The notes below the pieces were generated by a model. It was not told where the DNA came from. It saw only the letters and a list, made by a program, of their open reading frames with translations, and did no database searches. The translations under genes and the position numbers were made by a program. A stretch of DNA of 57,062 nucleotides from an uncultured Aeromonas sp. (GTDB lineage: Bacteria > Pseudomonadota > Gammaproteobacteria > Enterobacterales > Aeromonadaceae): positions 1 to 57,062 of the forward strand of contig CAMFLW010000008.1 in NCBI GenBank assembly GCA_945957575.1, in the 5' to 3' direction. This document shows positions 20,400-29,415 of the stretch, in pieces. Positions within the stretch are counted from its first letter, which is position 1. Every line of letters begins with the position of its first letter.

Positions 20400-21389
20400 A
20401 TGAAAGTCGCCGTATTCAGTACCAAGAGCTATGACAAAGAGCATTTCAACCAGGCCAACAGCCAATACGGCTTTGACCTGGAGTTTTTCGATGTGCGGCT
20501 GGAGGCCAAAACGGCCCGACTGGCTCACGGCTTCCCGGTGGTGTGTCTGTTCGTCAATGACGATGCCGACCGCGAGGTATTGACCGAACTGGCTGCCAAC
20601 GGCACCCAGGTGATTGCCCTGCGCTGCGCCGGTTACAACAACGTAGATCTGGCCGCAGCCAAAGAGCTGGGGCTGAAAGTGGTGCGGGTGCCCGCCTACT
20701 CCCCCGAGGCGACCGCAGAACACGCCGTCGGCATGATGATGTGCCTCAACCGCCGCATCCATAAGGCTTATCAGCGCACCCGCGACGCCAACTTCTCGCT
20801 GGAAGGGCTGGTCGGCTTCAACATGCATGGCAAGACCGTCGGCGTCATCGGCACCGGCAAGATCGGTCTGGCCGCCCTGCGCATCCTCAAGGGCTTCGGG
20901 GTTCGCCTGCTGGTGAACGATCCTTACCAGAATCCGGCAGCCATCGAGCTGAGTGCCGAGTACGTGGATCTCGATACCCTGTTCCGCCAATCCGACATCA
21001 TCAGCCTGCACTGCCCGCTGTTCAAAGAGAACTACCACCTGTTGAACAAGGAGGCGTTCGCCAAGATGAAGGACGGGGTGATGATCATCAACACCAGTCG
21101 TGGCGGCCTGCTCGACTCCAACGCCGCCATCGAGGCGCTCAAGACCTCCCGTATCGGTGCTCTGGGGCTGGACGTCTACGAAGAGGAAGAGGATCTCTTC
21201 TTCTCCGACAAGTCCAACGAAGTGATCACCGATGACGTGTTCCGCCGCCTGTCAGCCTGCCACAACGTGCTGTTCACCGGCCATCAGGCGTTCCTGACCC
21301 GCGAGGCGCTGCACGCCATCGCCGATACCACCCTCGGCAATATCCGCGCCATCGAGAGCCAGGGCCGCTGCGATAACGAAGTGGAATAA
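20400..21389 (+). CDS. ldhA: fermentative D-lactate dehydrogenase LdhA
   Basis: The 329-residue NAD-dependent enzyme reduces pyruvate to D-lactate in fermentation. It has the D-2-hydroxyacid dehydrogenase layout: the nucleotide loop GVIGTGKIGLAALRIL (residues 148-163), the catalytic Arg234 in NTSRGGLLD, a glutamate in GLDVYEEEE (261-264) and His295 in FTGHQAFLT. The N-terminus MKVAVFSTKSYDKEHF and the segment CAGYNNVDLAAA are typical of LdhA rather than of other family members. The ATG follows GCGGAG. A 9-bp hairpin follows the gene. Confidence 0.95.
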   Translation: MKVAVFSTKSYDKEHFNQANSQYGFDLEFFDVRLEAKTARLAHGFPVVCLFVNDDADREVLTELAANGTQVIALRCAGYNNVDLAAAKELGLKVVRVPAYSPEATAEHAVGMMMCLNRRIHKAYQRTRDANFSLEGLVGFNMHGKTVGVIGTGKIGLAALRILKGFGVRLLVNDPYQNPAAIELSAEYVDLDTLFRQSDIISLHCPLFKENYHLLNKEAFAKMKDGVMIINTSRGGLLDSNAAIEALKTSRIGALGLDVYEEEEDLFFSDKSNEVITDDVFRRLSACHNVLFTGHQAFLTREALHAIADTTLGNIRAIESQGRCDNEVE

Positions 21390-21411
21390 GGGCTCGCCCT
21401 CTCTTCGTCAC

Positions 21412-21435
21412 GCGCCGGGTTGTGAGACCCGGCGC
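21412..21435 (+). terminator. hairpin after ldhA
   Basis: GCGCCGGGT and ACCCGGCGC form a perfect 9-bp stem with a 6-base loop 23 bases past the ldhA stop. The following sequence has no immediate U tract, though a run of T occurs 22 bases further on (from about 21457). Confidence 0.55.
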
Positions 21436-21481
21436 CTTCGGGTAGGCTAGCCCCCCTTTTTTATTCAGGAGTCTGGCGCCC

Positions 21482-22843
21482 ATGTTTATCGGATTTGATT
21501 ACGGCACCTCCAACTGTGCCGTGGCCGTGATGGAACAAGGTAGCCCCAGGCTGCTGAATCTTGGTGCATCCCGCTACCTCCCCTCCACCCTGCATGCCCC
21601 CCACCGGGATGCTATCGCCGGTCTGTTGGCCGAAGGGCTGGCCCCCGCCCAGCAGGCGGAGTATCTCAAGCTGCGTGGCCCCGTGGTCACCCGCGCCCAG
21701 ATGGTTCGCCGCCAGATGCGCGAAGAGGGACTGATCGACGAGCTGAGCTTTGGCGGTGCCGCGCTGGAGCGCTATCTGGAAGAGCCGGACGACGGCTACT
21801 ACATCAAATCGCCGAAATCCTTCCTCGGGGCCTATGGTCTCAAGGCCCCCCAGATCGCCCTGTTTGAAGATATCGTCTGCGCCATGATGCTCCACGTCCG
21901 CCAGCAGGCGGAACAGCAGCTCGGCGCCCCGATCCGTCAGGCGGTGATCGGCCGTCCGGTCAACTTTCAGGGCTTGGCTGGCGAAGAGAGCAACCGTCAA
22001 GCCATCGCCATCCTGAGTGAGGCGGCCCGCATCGCCGGCTTCGAGCAGGTGGAGTTTCTCTACGAACCGGTGGCAGCCGGTTTTGAATTCGAGGCCCGCC
22101 TCACCGAAGACGCCTTGGTGCTGGTGGTGGATATCGGTGGCGGTACCACCGACTGCTCCATGCTGCGGATGGGCCCGAGCTACCGCGATCAGCTGGATCG
22201 CAGCGGCGATCTGCTCGGCCACAGCGGCCAGCGGATCGGCGGCAACGACTTCGATATCCGCCTGACGGTGGAGGGGATGATGCCGCTGCTCGGCATGCAC
22301 GAGACCCTCAAGACCGGCAAGCCGCTGCCCCATCCGCTGTTCTGGGATGCGGCCGCCATCAACGACGTCAGCGCCCAGAGCCGCTTCTACAGCCTCGACA
22401 CCGCCCGCCAGCTGCAGGATCTGCAGCTCGACAGCCAGCCCGGCAGCAAGCTGGGGCGTCTGGCCAGCCTGCGGGCCCACAAGCTGAGCCACCAGCTGGT
22501 GTGGCGTGCCGAGCAGGGCAAGATCGCCCTCTCGGAGCAGGATCTCAATCGCCAGTCGCTGGCCGAGCTGGAAAAAGGGCTGGAAGCGGAACTGACCCGC
22601 GAACAGCTGGCCAACGCCTCGGCCCTGCTGCTGGAGAAGATTGGCGAGCTGATGGACGAAGCGATTGCCGCCGCCGGTGTGCAGCCGGATCGCATCTTCG
22701 TCACTGGCGGTAGCGCCCGCTCACCGCTGATCGCCAGCTTTATCCGCCAGAAGCTCCCGTCCATCCCGCTCGAGGGTGGCGATGACTTCGGCTCGGTGGC
22801 TGCCGGTCTTGCCCGTTATGCCGAGCGGCTGTTCGCCAACTGA
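21482..22843 (+). CDS. yegD: YegD-like Hsp70-family protein
   Basis: The 453-residue protein has the actin/Hsp70 ATPase fold without the DnaK substrate-binding half. Visible motifs are phosphate-1 IGFDYGTSNCAVAVME, the segment PVNFQGLAG followed by LYEPVAAGFEFEA, phosphate-2 LVVDIGGGTTDCSML, and the adenosine loop IFVTGGSARSPLI. Residues 305-400 form the helical lid-like region. The length equals that of E. coli YegD (about 450), a putative chaperone of unknown substrate. The ATG follows CAGGAG at slightly long spacing. No J-domain partner or nucleotide-exchange factor is encoded nearby. Confidence 0.92.
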   Translation: MFIGFDYGTSNCAVAVMEQGSPRLLNLGASRYLPSTLHAPHRDAIAGLLAEGLAPAQQAEYLKLRGPVVTRAQMVRRQMREEGLIDELSFGGAALERYLEEPDDGYYIKSPKSFLGAYGLKAPQIALFEDIVCAMMLHVRQQAEQQLGAPIRQAVIGRPVNFQGLAGEESNRQAIAILSEAARIAGFEQVEFLYEPVAAGFEFEARLTEDALVLVVDIGGGTTDCSMLRMGPSYRDQLDRSGDLLGHSGQRIGGNDFDIRLTVEGMMPLLGMHETLKTGKPLPHPLFWDAAAINDVSAQSRFYSLDTARQLQDLQLDSQPGSKLGRLASLRAHKLSHQLVWRAEQGKIALSEQDLNRQSLAELEKGLEAELTREQLANASALLLEKIGELMDEAIAAAGVQPDRIFVTGGSARSPLIASFIRQKLPSIPLEGGDDFGSVAAGLARYAERLFAN

Positions 22844-22864
22844 GCCCTGAGATAGCGTAAATCG

Positions 22865-22891
22865 ATGGCAACATCACCCGTGTGTTGCCAT
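22865..22891. repeat. inverted repeat after yegD
   Basis: ATGGCAACA (22865-22873) and TGTTGCCAT (22883-22891) form a perfect 9-bp stem with a 9-base loop. With no U tract it is only a possible terminator or mRNA-end hairpin. Confidence 0.4.
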
Positions 22892-23008
22892 TAAGCGACA
22901 GTCGTGCGGGACAAGGGGCGACAGAAGCGGTCGGTCGTCCCCTCTCCCGCCCTGCTCCCGACTGCCCAAAAAGGGTATTCTTGACGCTCCCCCAACCGGA
23001 GCCCCCTC

Positions 23009-23425
23009 ATGCCCAGATTGCCCTTTTTGCTGATCCCCCTGTTACTGCTCGCTGGCTGCAGCTCGACCGCCTTTGTTCAGCAAGATCTGCAACACCACCA
23101 CTGGGTACTGAGCAAACTGGATGGCCAACCGATCGAGGCCCCCCGCGACAATCCCCCCGATTTCGAGATCGGCGAGCACTTCACCGTCAACGGCATCGCC
23201 GGTTGCAACCGCTACTTCGGTCAGGGCCATCTGGAAGATGACAAACTGTGGGTCACCAGTCTGGGCAGCACCGAAATGGCCTGCATGCCGCCGCTCGACA
23301 CTATCGAACAGGCCGTACTGACCACTCTTACCGAGGGGGCGACCCTGAGTGGCACCAGTCAGAACCTGATCCTGCAGGGCAAACAGCACCGTTTGGAATA
23401 CACCTTGCGCGACTGGGTGTTCTAG
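23009..23425 (+). CDS. META-domain lipoprotein (HslJ-like)
   Basis: The 138-residue outer-envelope lipoprotein has a type II signal (MPRLPFLLIPLLLLAGC) with the lipobox LLAGC, so the mature protein starts at Cys17. The META domain follows: HHWVLSKLDGQPIE, then FTVNGIAGCNRYFGQGHLE, with the typical G-x-x-G-C-N-x-Y-x-G pattern, and LGSTEMACMPPLDTIEQAVLTTL. E. coli HslJ, with the same domain, is linked to novobiocin tolerance; the molecular function is unclear. The two domain cysteines (in AGCN and MACM) probably pair. It stands alone between yegD and the HDOD gene. Confidence 0.87.
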   Translation: MPRLPFLLIPLLLLAGCSSTAFVQQDLQHHHWVLSKLDGQPIEAPRDNPPDFEIGEHFTVNGIAGCNRYFGQGHLEDDKLWVTSLGSTEMACMPPLDTIEQAVLTTLTEGATLSGTSQNLILQGKQHRLEYTLRDWVF

Positions 23426-23513
23426 CGCTCACAAAGCCGCATCACAAACAGGAACATGTTGTCCGGCTGTGGCACAATATGAGGCAGTGTTCGCAATGGA
23501 GGCTGCCTCAGCC

Positions 23514-24344
23514 ATGTCGATGGATCGCCTGTTTGACAAGATCAAACAACTCCCCACTATTCCCAAGCTGCTGCACGAGTTGATGCAGAGCTTCAACGAC
23601 GAGAATGCCCGCATCGACGAGATTGCGGCCAAGATCGCCATGGATCAGGTGATCAGCGTCAAGGTGCTGCGGATGGCCAACTCGGCCGCCCTGCGCCGGG
23701 GCAACGAAGTGACCTCCATCGAACAGGCGGTGATCCGGCTCGGCTTCAACCGGCTGCGCTCCGTGGTGGTCGCCTCCGGCATCATCGGCACCTTCAAGGC
23801 CCCCCCCAGCTTCGACAAGAACAAGTTCTGGACCGAGACCTTCCAGGTCGCCACCATCGCCAAGACCCTGGCCCAGGAGGCCAAGGTGATGGATCCCGAG
23901 ACCGCCTTCACCTGCGCTCTGATCCACAACATCGGCGAACTGCTTATCCAGAGCACCTTGCCGGAAGAGGCCGAGCTCATCAACATGGCGATCCAGAACG
24001 GCAGCAGCCGGGTCGAGGCCCAGCGGGAGATGCTGGGCTACGACTACGCCCAGCTCGGTGCCGAGCTGGCGCGGCGCTGGAACCTCTCCGAGGCCTTCGT
24101 CGATGCCATCTCCCAACAGCTTGACCCGCTCTCCCACGATCCGGTCAGCAAGGAGGCGGTGCTGATCCGCCTCGCCGTGTTTATCTCCTTCGCCTGGAAT
24201 GCGGGCGTGCCTGCCCAGGCCATCCTCGCCCGCTTCCCCAAACCGCTCGCCGACCAGCTGGGACTGGATCCCAAGTCGCTGGCAGGCCAGCTCGAAACAC
24301 TGCATGAACAGGGTAATGCCCTTGCCGATCTTCTGACTCAATAA
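23514..24344 (+). CDS. HDOD domain signalling protein
   Basis: The 276-residue protein is almost entirely an HDOD domain, a relative of HD phosphohydrolases that lacks a complete metal site and acts in regulation. Recognisable segments are LPTIPKLLHELMQSFNDENARIDEIAAKIAMDQVISVKVLRMANSA, the helix SIEQAVIRLGFNRLRSVVVASGI, and the degenerate HD region FTCALIHNIGELLIQ, then YDYAQLGAELARRWNLSEAFVDAI. No GGDEF, EAL or receiver domain is attached. The ATG at 23514 lies downstream of GGAGG and gives the usual family start; earlier in-frame codons exist at 23469 and 23496. It ends 5 bases before malZ, suggesting co-transcription, though a functional link is not evident. Confidence 0.87.
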   Translation: MSMDRLFDKIKQLPTIPKLLHELMQSFNDENARIDEIAAKIAMDQVISVKVLRMANSAALRRGNEVTSIEQAVIRLGFNRLRSVVVASGIIGTFKAPPSFDKNKFWTETFQVATIAKTLAQEAKVMDPETAFTCALIHNIGELLIQSTLPEEAELINMAIQNGSSRVEAQREMLGYDYAQLGAELARRWNLSEAFVDAISQQLDPLSHDPVSKEAVLIRLAVFISFAWNAGVPAQAILARFPKPLADQLGLDPKSLAGQLETLHEQGNALADLLTQ

Positions 24345-24349
24345 GCATC

Positions 24350-26179
24350 ATGACCCATCCGTTTCTGTTTCATCCCCAGGTGGCGCCCTGGTTCAAAGAG
24401 AGCGCCGACGCACTGCAATTGACCCTCTTTAGCGATCTGGATGCACCGATCCGCGAGGTGTGGCTGCGCCACGAGCCGGATAACGAGGAGTATCTGATCC
24501 CGATGACGGCGGTCTCCACCCGCGATCGGCTGCAGGTGTGGCAGGCGGCCCTGCCGCTCATCAAGGGACAGGATATCCACCTCTACAGCTTCAAGTGCCT
24601 CACCGATGAGGAGCAGTGGTGGCTGCACGGGGCGGGCGTCAGCGCGTCCATGCCGCCACGGGAGCAGCATTTTCGCTTCAACAGCCTGCACCAGCCACCG
24701 GCCTGGGTGCAGGATCAGGTGTTCTATCAGATCTTCCCCGACCGCTTCTGCAACGGCGATCCGTCCCTCAGCGTCAAGCATCACGAGTACGAATATCGCG
24801 GCAAGGCGGTGATCAGCAAGGCGTGGGGCGAGCCGGTCAGCCGCCACGAAGAGGGCCACGGCGCCTGCGAATTTTACGGCGGCGATCTGGCGGGGATCGA
24901 TGCCAAGCTGCACTATCTGCAATCTCTCGGGGTAACGGCGCTCTACCTCAACCCCATCTTCGATTCGCCGAGCAACCACAAGTACGACACCCAGGACTAC
25001 TTCAAGGTGGATGCCCATCTCGGCAGCAACGAACAGTTCGCCGAGCTGACCCGCAACCTGCACCAGCGCGGCATGAAGATCATCCTCGATGCGGTGGTCA
25101 ACCACACCTCTACCGAGCACCCCTGGTTCTGCCCGCCACTGGGAGCCCAGAGCAACCCGGATTCGCCGTGGCGCAGCTTCTACACCTTTGACCAAGAAGG
25201 GGATTACGTCAGCTGGAAGGGCATTCGCAGCCTGCCCAAGCTCGACTTCTCCTGCGAGAAGGTGCAGGACGCCGTCTATCGGGCCGATGACGCCATCCTC
25301 CGTTACTGGATGCGCGCCCCCTACCAGATCGATGGCTGGCGCTTTGACGTCATCCACATGCTGGGCGAGCGCGGCACCGCCGAGGGCAATCGCAGTCACG
25401 TACGCGCCATTCGCGGGGCAGTGAAGCAGGAGAACCCGGACGCCTATGTGCTCGGCGAACACTTCTTCGAGGCGAGCCAGTGGCTGCAAGGGGATCAGGA
25501 GGATGGCGCCATGAACTACTATGGCTTCGCCCACCCGATCCGCGCCTTCCTCGCGGGGCAGGATATCGCCTACCACCCCATCAAGATCAGCGCCGAAGAG
25601 TTGGATCGCTGGCTCAAGCTGGCGCGGGCCCACATCCCGTTCAAGAACCAGCTGGCCCAGTTCAACCTGCTGGACAGCCACGATACCGCCCGCTTCCTCC
25701 ACCTGCTGGGTGAAGACAAGCAGCGGATGCAACTGGCCGCCACCCTGCTGCTCACCTATATCGGCGTGCCGTCCATCTACTACGGCGATGAAGTAGGGCT
25801 CTCCGGTGGCAACGACCCGGACTGCCGCCGCTGCTTCCCGTGGGATACCACAGACTGGGATCATGTGCTGCACGACCACTATCGTCGGCTGATCCAGATC
25901 CGCCGTCAGCGACCCTCCCTGCGCCGTGGCGATATCCAGACCCTCTACGCCGGGCCCCACAGCTATGTGTTCGCCCGTACCCTGCAAAGCGATCAGGTAG
26001 TGGTGGCCTGCAACCGCCATCCGAGCGAACCGCGTACCATCAGCCTGCCCCTGTGGCAGACCGCCAGCCCCGCCAGCCGTTTCACCGACGCCTTCAACGG
26101 TGAGAAGTTTGAAGTGGTGCAGGGCGAGGTGCAGCTCACCATCCCCGCCAACTCGGCCAGGGTGCTGATCTCCAGCTGA
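24350..26179 (+). CDS. malZ: maltodextrin glucosidase MalZ (GH13)
   Basis: The 609-residue cytoplasmic enzyme removes glucose from the reducing end of maltodextrins. An N-terminal beta-sandwich of about 115 residues precedes the (beta/alpha)8 barrel, starting WVQDQVFYQIFPDRFCNGD. The four GH13 regions are DAVVNHTSTEH (I), GWRFDVIHML with the nucleophile Asp (II), VLGEHFFEAS with the acid/base Glu (III), and LLDSHDTARF (IV). The length equals E. coli MalZ (605). There is no signal peptide. It follows the HDOD gene by 5 bases, and no mal regulator or transporter is in the window. Confidence 0.95.
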   Translation: MTHPFLFHPQVAPWFKESADALQLTLFSDLDAPIREVWLRHEPDNEEYLIPMTAVSTRDRLQVWQAALPLIKGQDIHLYSFKCLTDEEQWWLHGAGVSASMPPREQHFRFNSLHQPPAWVQDQVFYQIFPDRFCNGDPSLSVKHHEYEYRGKAVISKAWGEPVSRHEEGHGACEFYGGDLAGIDAKLHYLQSLGVTALYLNPIFDSPSNHKYDTQDYFKVDAHLGSNEQFAELTRNLHQRGMKIILDAVVNHTSTEHPWFCPPLGAQSNPDSPWRSFYTFDQEGDYVSWKGIRSLPKLDFSCEKVQDAVYRADDAILRYWMRAPYQIDGWRFDVIHMLGERGTAEGNRSHVRAIRGAVKQENPDAYVLGEHFFEASQWLQGDQEDGAMNYYGFAHPIRAFLAGQDIAYHPIKISAEELDRWLKLARAHIPFKNQLAQFNLLDSHDTARFLHLLGEDKQRMQLAATLLLTYIGVPSIYYGDEVGLSGGNDPDCRRCFPWDTTDWDHVLHDHYRRLIQIRRQRPSLRRGDIQTLYAGPHSYVFARTLQSDQVVVACNRHPSEPRTISLPLWQTASPASRFTDAFNGEKFEVVQGEVQLTIPANSARVLISS

Positions 26180-26208
26180 GTGGGCAACTGACGCGCTGAA
26201 AAACAAAA

Positions 26209-26233
26209 CCGGAGCACAAGGCTCCGGTTTTTT
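26209..26233 (+). terminator. intrinsic terminator after malZ
   Basis: CCGGAGC and GCTCCGG form a 7-bp stem with a 5-base loop, followed directly by a run of T. The A run on the other side makes it bidirectional for the convergent gene ending at 26279. Confidence 0.88.
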
Positions 26234-26278
26234 ATTCCGTTCAATCCACCATGACATCTGGCCCCTAACCAGCCGCCA

Positions 26279-26812
26279 TCAGTAGTTGATGCTGACGTAG
26301 GGCACTTCCGGCACCTGCCAGCGCTGCTTGAGGTAGACGGTGAGCACGAAGAAGAAGTTGGCCAGCAGGTTGGCGAAGCGATAGAGAATGGGATCGAAGG
26401 CCACCCCGCTCTCTTCCAGCCTGACCAGCAGCCGCACCACCTTCTTGCTGCCGCAGCGGCACAGATGGAGGGTGGGAATGGGCTGTGGCCCCTGTGGCAG
26501 CACAAAACCGGTGACGCTGCCGCGACTCGCCTCGTTGTAGTGGTCGTAACGGGCCTTGAGCCACTCAAGATCTGCATCGAAGATCCCCAGCTTGCCGCGC
26601 ACCGAGCCGTTGAGGTTGTAGATAAGCCGCTGCAACGCCGCGAGATCCGCCATCATGGGCTCGGTATCGGCATCCGGCGCAAGGTGTGACAGCACGGCCC
26701 CGACCTGACAGCAGAGCTCGTCGGTGGCGATTTCAAAATCACATTTGAGCGAGGTTTCGAAGATAAAGGGGTAGCAGAGCTCGCGCTTGTCTCTTGGCTT
26801 CTTGGGGTTCAT
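26279..26812 (-). CDS. PduO-like cobalamin adenosyltransferase family protein, divergent active site
   Basis: The 177-residue protein follows the helical plan of PduO-type ATP:cob(I)alamin adenosyltransferases: FEIATDELCCQVGAVLSHL (first helix), LAALQRLIYNLNGSVRGK, LEWLKARYDHYNEA, then TGFVLPQGPQPIPTLHLCRCGSKKVVRLL and YRFANLLANFFFVLTVYLKQRW. In active enzymes the LH-helix carries R-x-x-C-R-R-A-E-R. Here the Arg-Arg pair is Lys-Lys and the Glu is Val, and the N-terminal glycine-rich ATP-loop (GDxGxT) is absent. It may therefore be a binding or regulatory relative rather than an enzyme. It is convergent with malZ, and no cobalamin genes lie nearby. Confidence 0.65.
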   Translation of the reverse strand: MNPKKPRDKRELCYPFIFETSLKCDFEIATDELCCQVGAVLSHLAPDADTEPMMADLAALQRLIYNLNGSVRGKLGIFDADLEWLKARYDHYNEASRGSVTGFVLPQGPQPIPTLHLCRCGSKKVVRLLVRLEESGVAFDPILYRFANLLANFFFVLTVYLKQRWQVPEVPYVSINY

Positions 26813-26901
26813 GGGGCAACCGGATTGGAGAAAAGACCAGTTTGCCAGCCCCGGGAAGGGCTGGCAAACGGCAGCTTATTACTTGCGTTACGCGCTGTGG
26901 C

Positions 26902-28044
26902 TCAGGCGTTCTTACTGGCGGGCTCGGTGGAGGGCTGGAACTGGTTGATCATCCGCAGCGCCTCCAGCATCCGCTGGTTGAAGCTGGTGAAGCGATCGAC
27001 CTGCGCCGGTTCCTCTTCTCCTCTCGCGGCCAGCACGGCCGGGGTCAGCGCCTGTTGCTGGGATGGTGGCAGCAGGCTATCCGCCTGTTTCTGCACCTGA
27101 TCCAGCTTCGGCAGGTAGTCGGCAAACGGCTTGATAAGATCCTGCAGGGAGTGCGCCCCCTGATAGGTCTGGCTCAGCTTGACGCTCTGCTTGAGCTTGA
27201 GGGAGTAGGAGGCCAGCTGGCTGTCATCCAGTTTCAGCTCGCCCGCCTTGTCCAGCAGATCCTCGAAGTCGCCGGAGAAGAAGCTCCCCGCCAGCTCGTC
27301 GATCCCCTTGACCAGCTTGCCGATGGACTCCATCTCGTCGCTGCTGAGATCTCCCTCCAGCGAGAAGCTGAAGCTCTGGCTCGACTTGAGGCTGAACTGG
27401 CTGCCGCTCTCGCTGCTCTGGGACTTGGTCTGCCAGCTATCGTTGAAGCGCAGCACCACCTTGTCACCATCCTTGGTCTGGATCTCCAGATAACCCTGCT
27501 GGCGACTGGCCATCTCGGCCTGCCCCATGTCGGTCGGAGAGACCTTGCCGAAGAACTCCTTCTCGAACTCCTCGAGCCCTTTCTGGATCAGCTTGTAGCT
27601 CTGATCGATACCGGTTTTGATATCGTCGTTGTCAGTCGCCCACTTGCCGAGCTGCTTCTTCGCCTCCTCAAAGCCCTTGTCGACCCCCTTGCGGGCCTGC
27701 TCCATCATCCCGGTCAGGTCGTCGTCAGATTTGCCATCGGCCCGTGCGGCGCCAAGCCGCCCGGTCACAAACTGCAGCACGTTGTCCGCCACCGACTGGA
27801 AGTCGAACAGGGTCTCAGGGGTGATCTCCTCAGGTTCTTTCACCTTCGGCGCCTGATAGCCCTGGCCGTTGATCTCCAGCGAGAACTGCAATGCCTGCTG
27901 GATCAGCACCTGCGCCCACTTGGGCGGCTTATGCAAGGAGACCTCTTCCTCGCTCTTGACCTGTTTCGGCTCCGCCTGTTGGGGCGATTTGGGAGAAACA
28001 CCCACTCCCTTGGGTTGGGCTGCGCCCACGCCTTCGATCTGCAT
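26902..28044 (-). CDS. DUF5610-like protein of unknown function
   Basis: The 380-residue protein starts at the ATG at 28044, which lies 7 bases after GGAGG; the frame continues upstream to 28062. It lacks a signal peptide and membrane spans. After a disordered Pro/Lys-rich N-terminus comes an Ala/Gln-rich helix (WAQVLIQQALQFSLEINGQGY), then the block ETLFDFQSVADNVLQFVTGRLGAA and helices with many Lys, Glu and Gln, which I recognise as the DUF5610 type. Residues 185-235 form a beta-like segment (GYLEIQTKDGDKVVLRFNDSW), followed by a Ser-rich stretch (TKSQSSESGSQFSLKSS). The composition resembles surface or export-related proteins of Aeromonas and Vibrio, but no function is established. It sits alone, divergent from trmA. 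Confidence 0.65.
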   Translation of the reverse strand: MQIEGVGAAQPKGVGVSPKSPQQAEPKQVKSEEEVSLHKPPKWAQVLIQQALQFSLEINGQGYQAPKVKEPEEITPETLFDFQSVADNVLQFVTGRLGAARADGKSDDDLTGMMEQARKGVDKGFEEAKKQLGKWATDNDDIKTGIDQSYKLIQKGLEEFEKEFFGKVSPTDMGQAEMASRQQGYLEIQTKDGDKVVLRFNDSWQTKSQSSESGSQFSLKSSQSFSFSLEGDLSSDEMESIGKLVKGIDELAGSFFSGDFEDLLDKAGELKLDDSQLASYSLKLKQSVKLSQTYQGAHSLQDLIKPFADYLPKLDQVQKQADSLLPPSQQQALTPAVLAARGEEEPAQVDRFTSFNQRMLEALRMINQFQPSTEPASKNA

Positions 28045-28214
28045 AATGTGTCCTCCCACCATGCCTGTAGATCAGCTATCGGCCTGACTGAACACTTCTT
28101 GACCACAAAATGCTGGACAATCTGCGGCTGGCTTTTAAAATCGGGCCCCTTTGGGTGGCCTGTTGCCTTCCCCCGATTTCGACCCGGCCCGGCCGGTGTG
28201 CATGTGAGGTATTT

Positions 28215-29348
28215 ATGACCCAGTCCCAACAGCCTTCCGCGAACGCTCCGGCGCCTAGAACCGCGGCCGACTATCAGGCCCAACTCGACGAAAAGCGCGC
28301 TCGCCTCACCGAGCTGTTTGCCGGCTTCACCCTCCCGGCGCTGGAAGAGCACAGCTCGCCGGCGGAGTTCTACCGGATGCGCGCCGAATTTCGCATCTGG
28401 CACGAAGGGGATGACCTCTTCCACTGCATGTATGCCCCGGCGACCAAAGAGATCATCCGGGTCGACCACTTCCCCACTGCCAGCCGCCTCATCAACCAGC
28501 TGATGCCGGTGCTGCTGGAGGGGCTGCGTCCCCATCAGGTGCTGCGCCGCAAGCTGTTCCAGATTGACTACCTCTCCACCCAGTCCGGCCAGATCATTGT
28601 CAGCCTGCTCTATCACCGCAAGCTGGAAGCAGAGTGGCAACAGGCCGCCGAAGCGCTGCAGGCCGATCTGCGCGCCAAGGGGTTCGAGCTGCAACTGATT
28701 GGCCGCGCCCACAAGCAGAAGATCTGTCTGGGGGATGACTTCGTCATCGAGCAGCTCAACGTGGCGGGTCGCCAGCTCACCTACAAACAGGTCGAGAACA
28801 GCTTCACCCAGCCCAACGCCGCCATCAACGAACAGATGCTGGGCTGGGCGCTGGATGTCACCAAGGGGAGCGAAGGGGATCTGCTGGAGCTCTACTGCGG
28901 CAACGGCAACTTCTCCATCGCGCTGGCGCAGAACTTCCGCAAGGTGCTGGCCACCGAGATCGCCAAGCCGAGCGTCGACTCCGCCCAGTTCAACATCGCC
29001 GCCAACGGCGTCGACAACCTGATCATCCTGCGCATGTCGGCCGAGGAGTTCACCATGGCGATGCGTGGCGAGCGGGAGTTCAACCGCCTCAAGGGGGTCG
29101 ACCTCAAGAGCTACCAGTGCAACACCATCTTCGTCGACCCGCCCCGCGCCGGTCTCGATGATGCCACCGTCAAGCTGGTGCAGGAGTACGACAACATCCT
29201 CTACATCTCCTGCAACCCAGATACCCTGCAGGCCAACATGGCCGTGCTGGGCGAAACCCACGAGATCGCCCGTTTCGCCCTGTTCGACCAGTTCCCCTGG
29301 ACCCATCACATGGAAGCCGGGGTCTATCTGCGCCGCAAGGCCGGTTGA
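28215..29348 (+). CDS. trmA: tRNA (uracil-5-)-methyltransferase TrmA
   Basis: The 377-residue SAM-dependent enzyme methylates U54 of tRNA to ribothymidine. The family N-terminal block reads [19 protein letters not shown] and [23 protein letters not shown]. The SAM loop is [16 protein letters not shown]. The catalytic region is [10 protein letters not shown], the nucleophile Cys is in [13 protein letters not shown], and the C-terminal [13 protein letters not shown] holds the general-base Glu. E. coli TrmA is 366 residues; the extra length is an N-terminal extension of about 15 residues. The ATG at 28215 follows GTGAGG, though the frame is open to 28110. It ends in a bidirectional terminator shared with the chemoreceptor gene. 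Confidence 0.95.
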   Translation: MTQSQQPSANAPAPRTAADYQAQLDEKRARLTELFAGFTLPALEEHSSPAEFYRMRAEFRIWHEGDDLFHCMYAPATKEIIRVDHFPTASRLINQLMPVLLEGLRPHQVLRRKLFQIDYLSTQSGQIIVSLLYHRKLEAEWQQAAEALQADLRAKGFELQLIGRAHKQKICLGDDFVIEQLNVAGRQLTYKQVENSFTQPNAAINEQMLGWALDVTKGSEGDLLELYCGNGNFSIALAQNFRKVLATEIAKPSVDSAQFNIAANGVDNLIILRMSAEEFTMAMRGEREFNRLKGVDLKSYQCNTIFVDPPRAGLDDATVKLVQEYDNILYISCNPDTLQANMAVLGETHEIARFALFDQFPWTHHMEAGVYLRRKAG

Positions 29349-29371
29349 TTCAGGCAGACAGGAAAACAACA

Positions 29372-29400
29372 ACAGGGCCGGATGGCCCTGTTTTGTTATT
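29372..29400. terminator. bidirectional terminator between trmA and the chemoreceptor gene
   Basis: ACAGGGCC (29372-29379) and GGCCCTGT (29384-29391) form an 8-bp stem with a 4-base loop. It is followed by TTTGTTATT on the plus strand and preceded by an A-rich run, so it serves both convergent genes. Confidence 0.85.
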
Positions 29401-29415
29401 GACTGAACATCGGCC

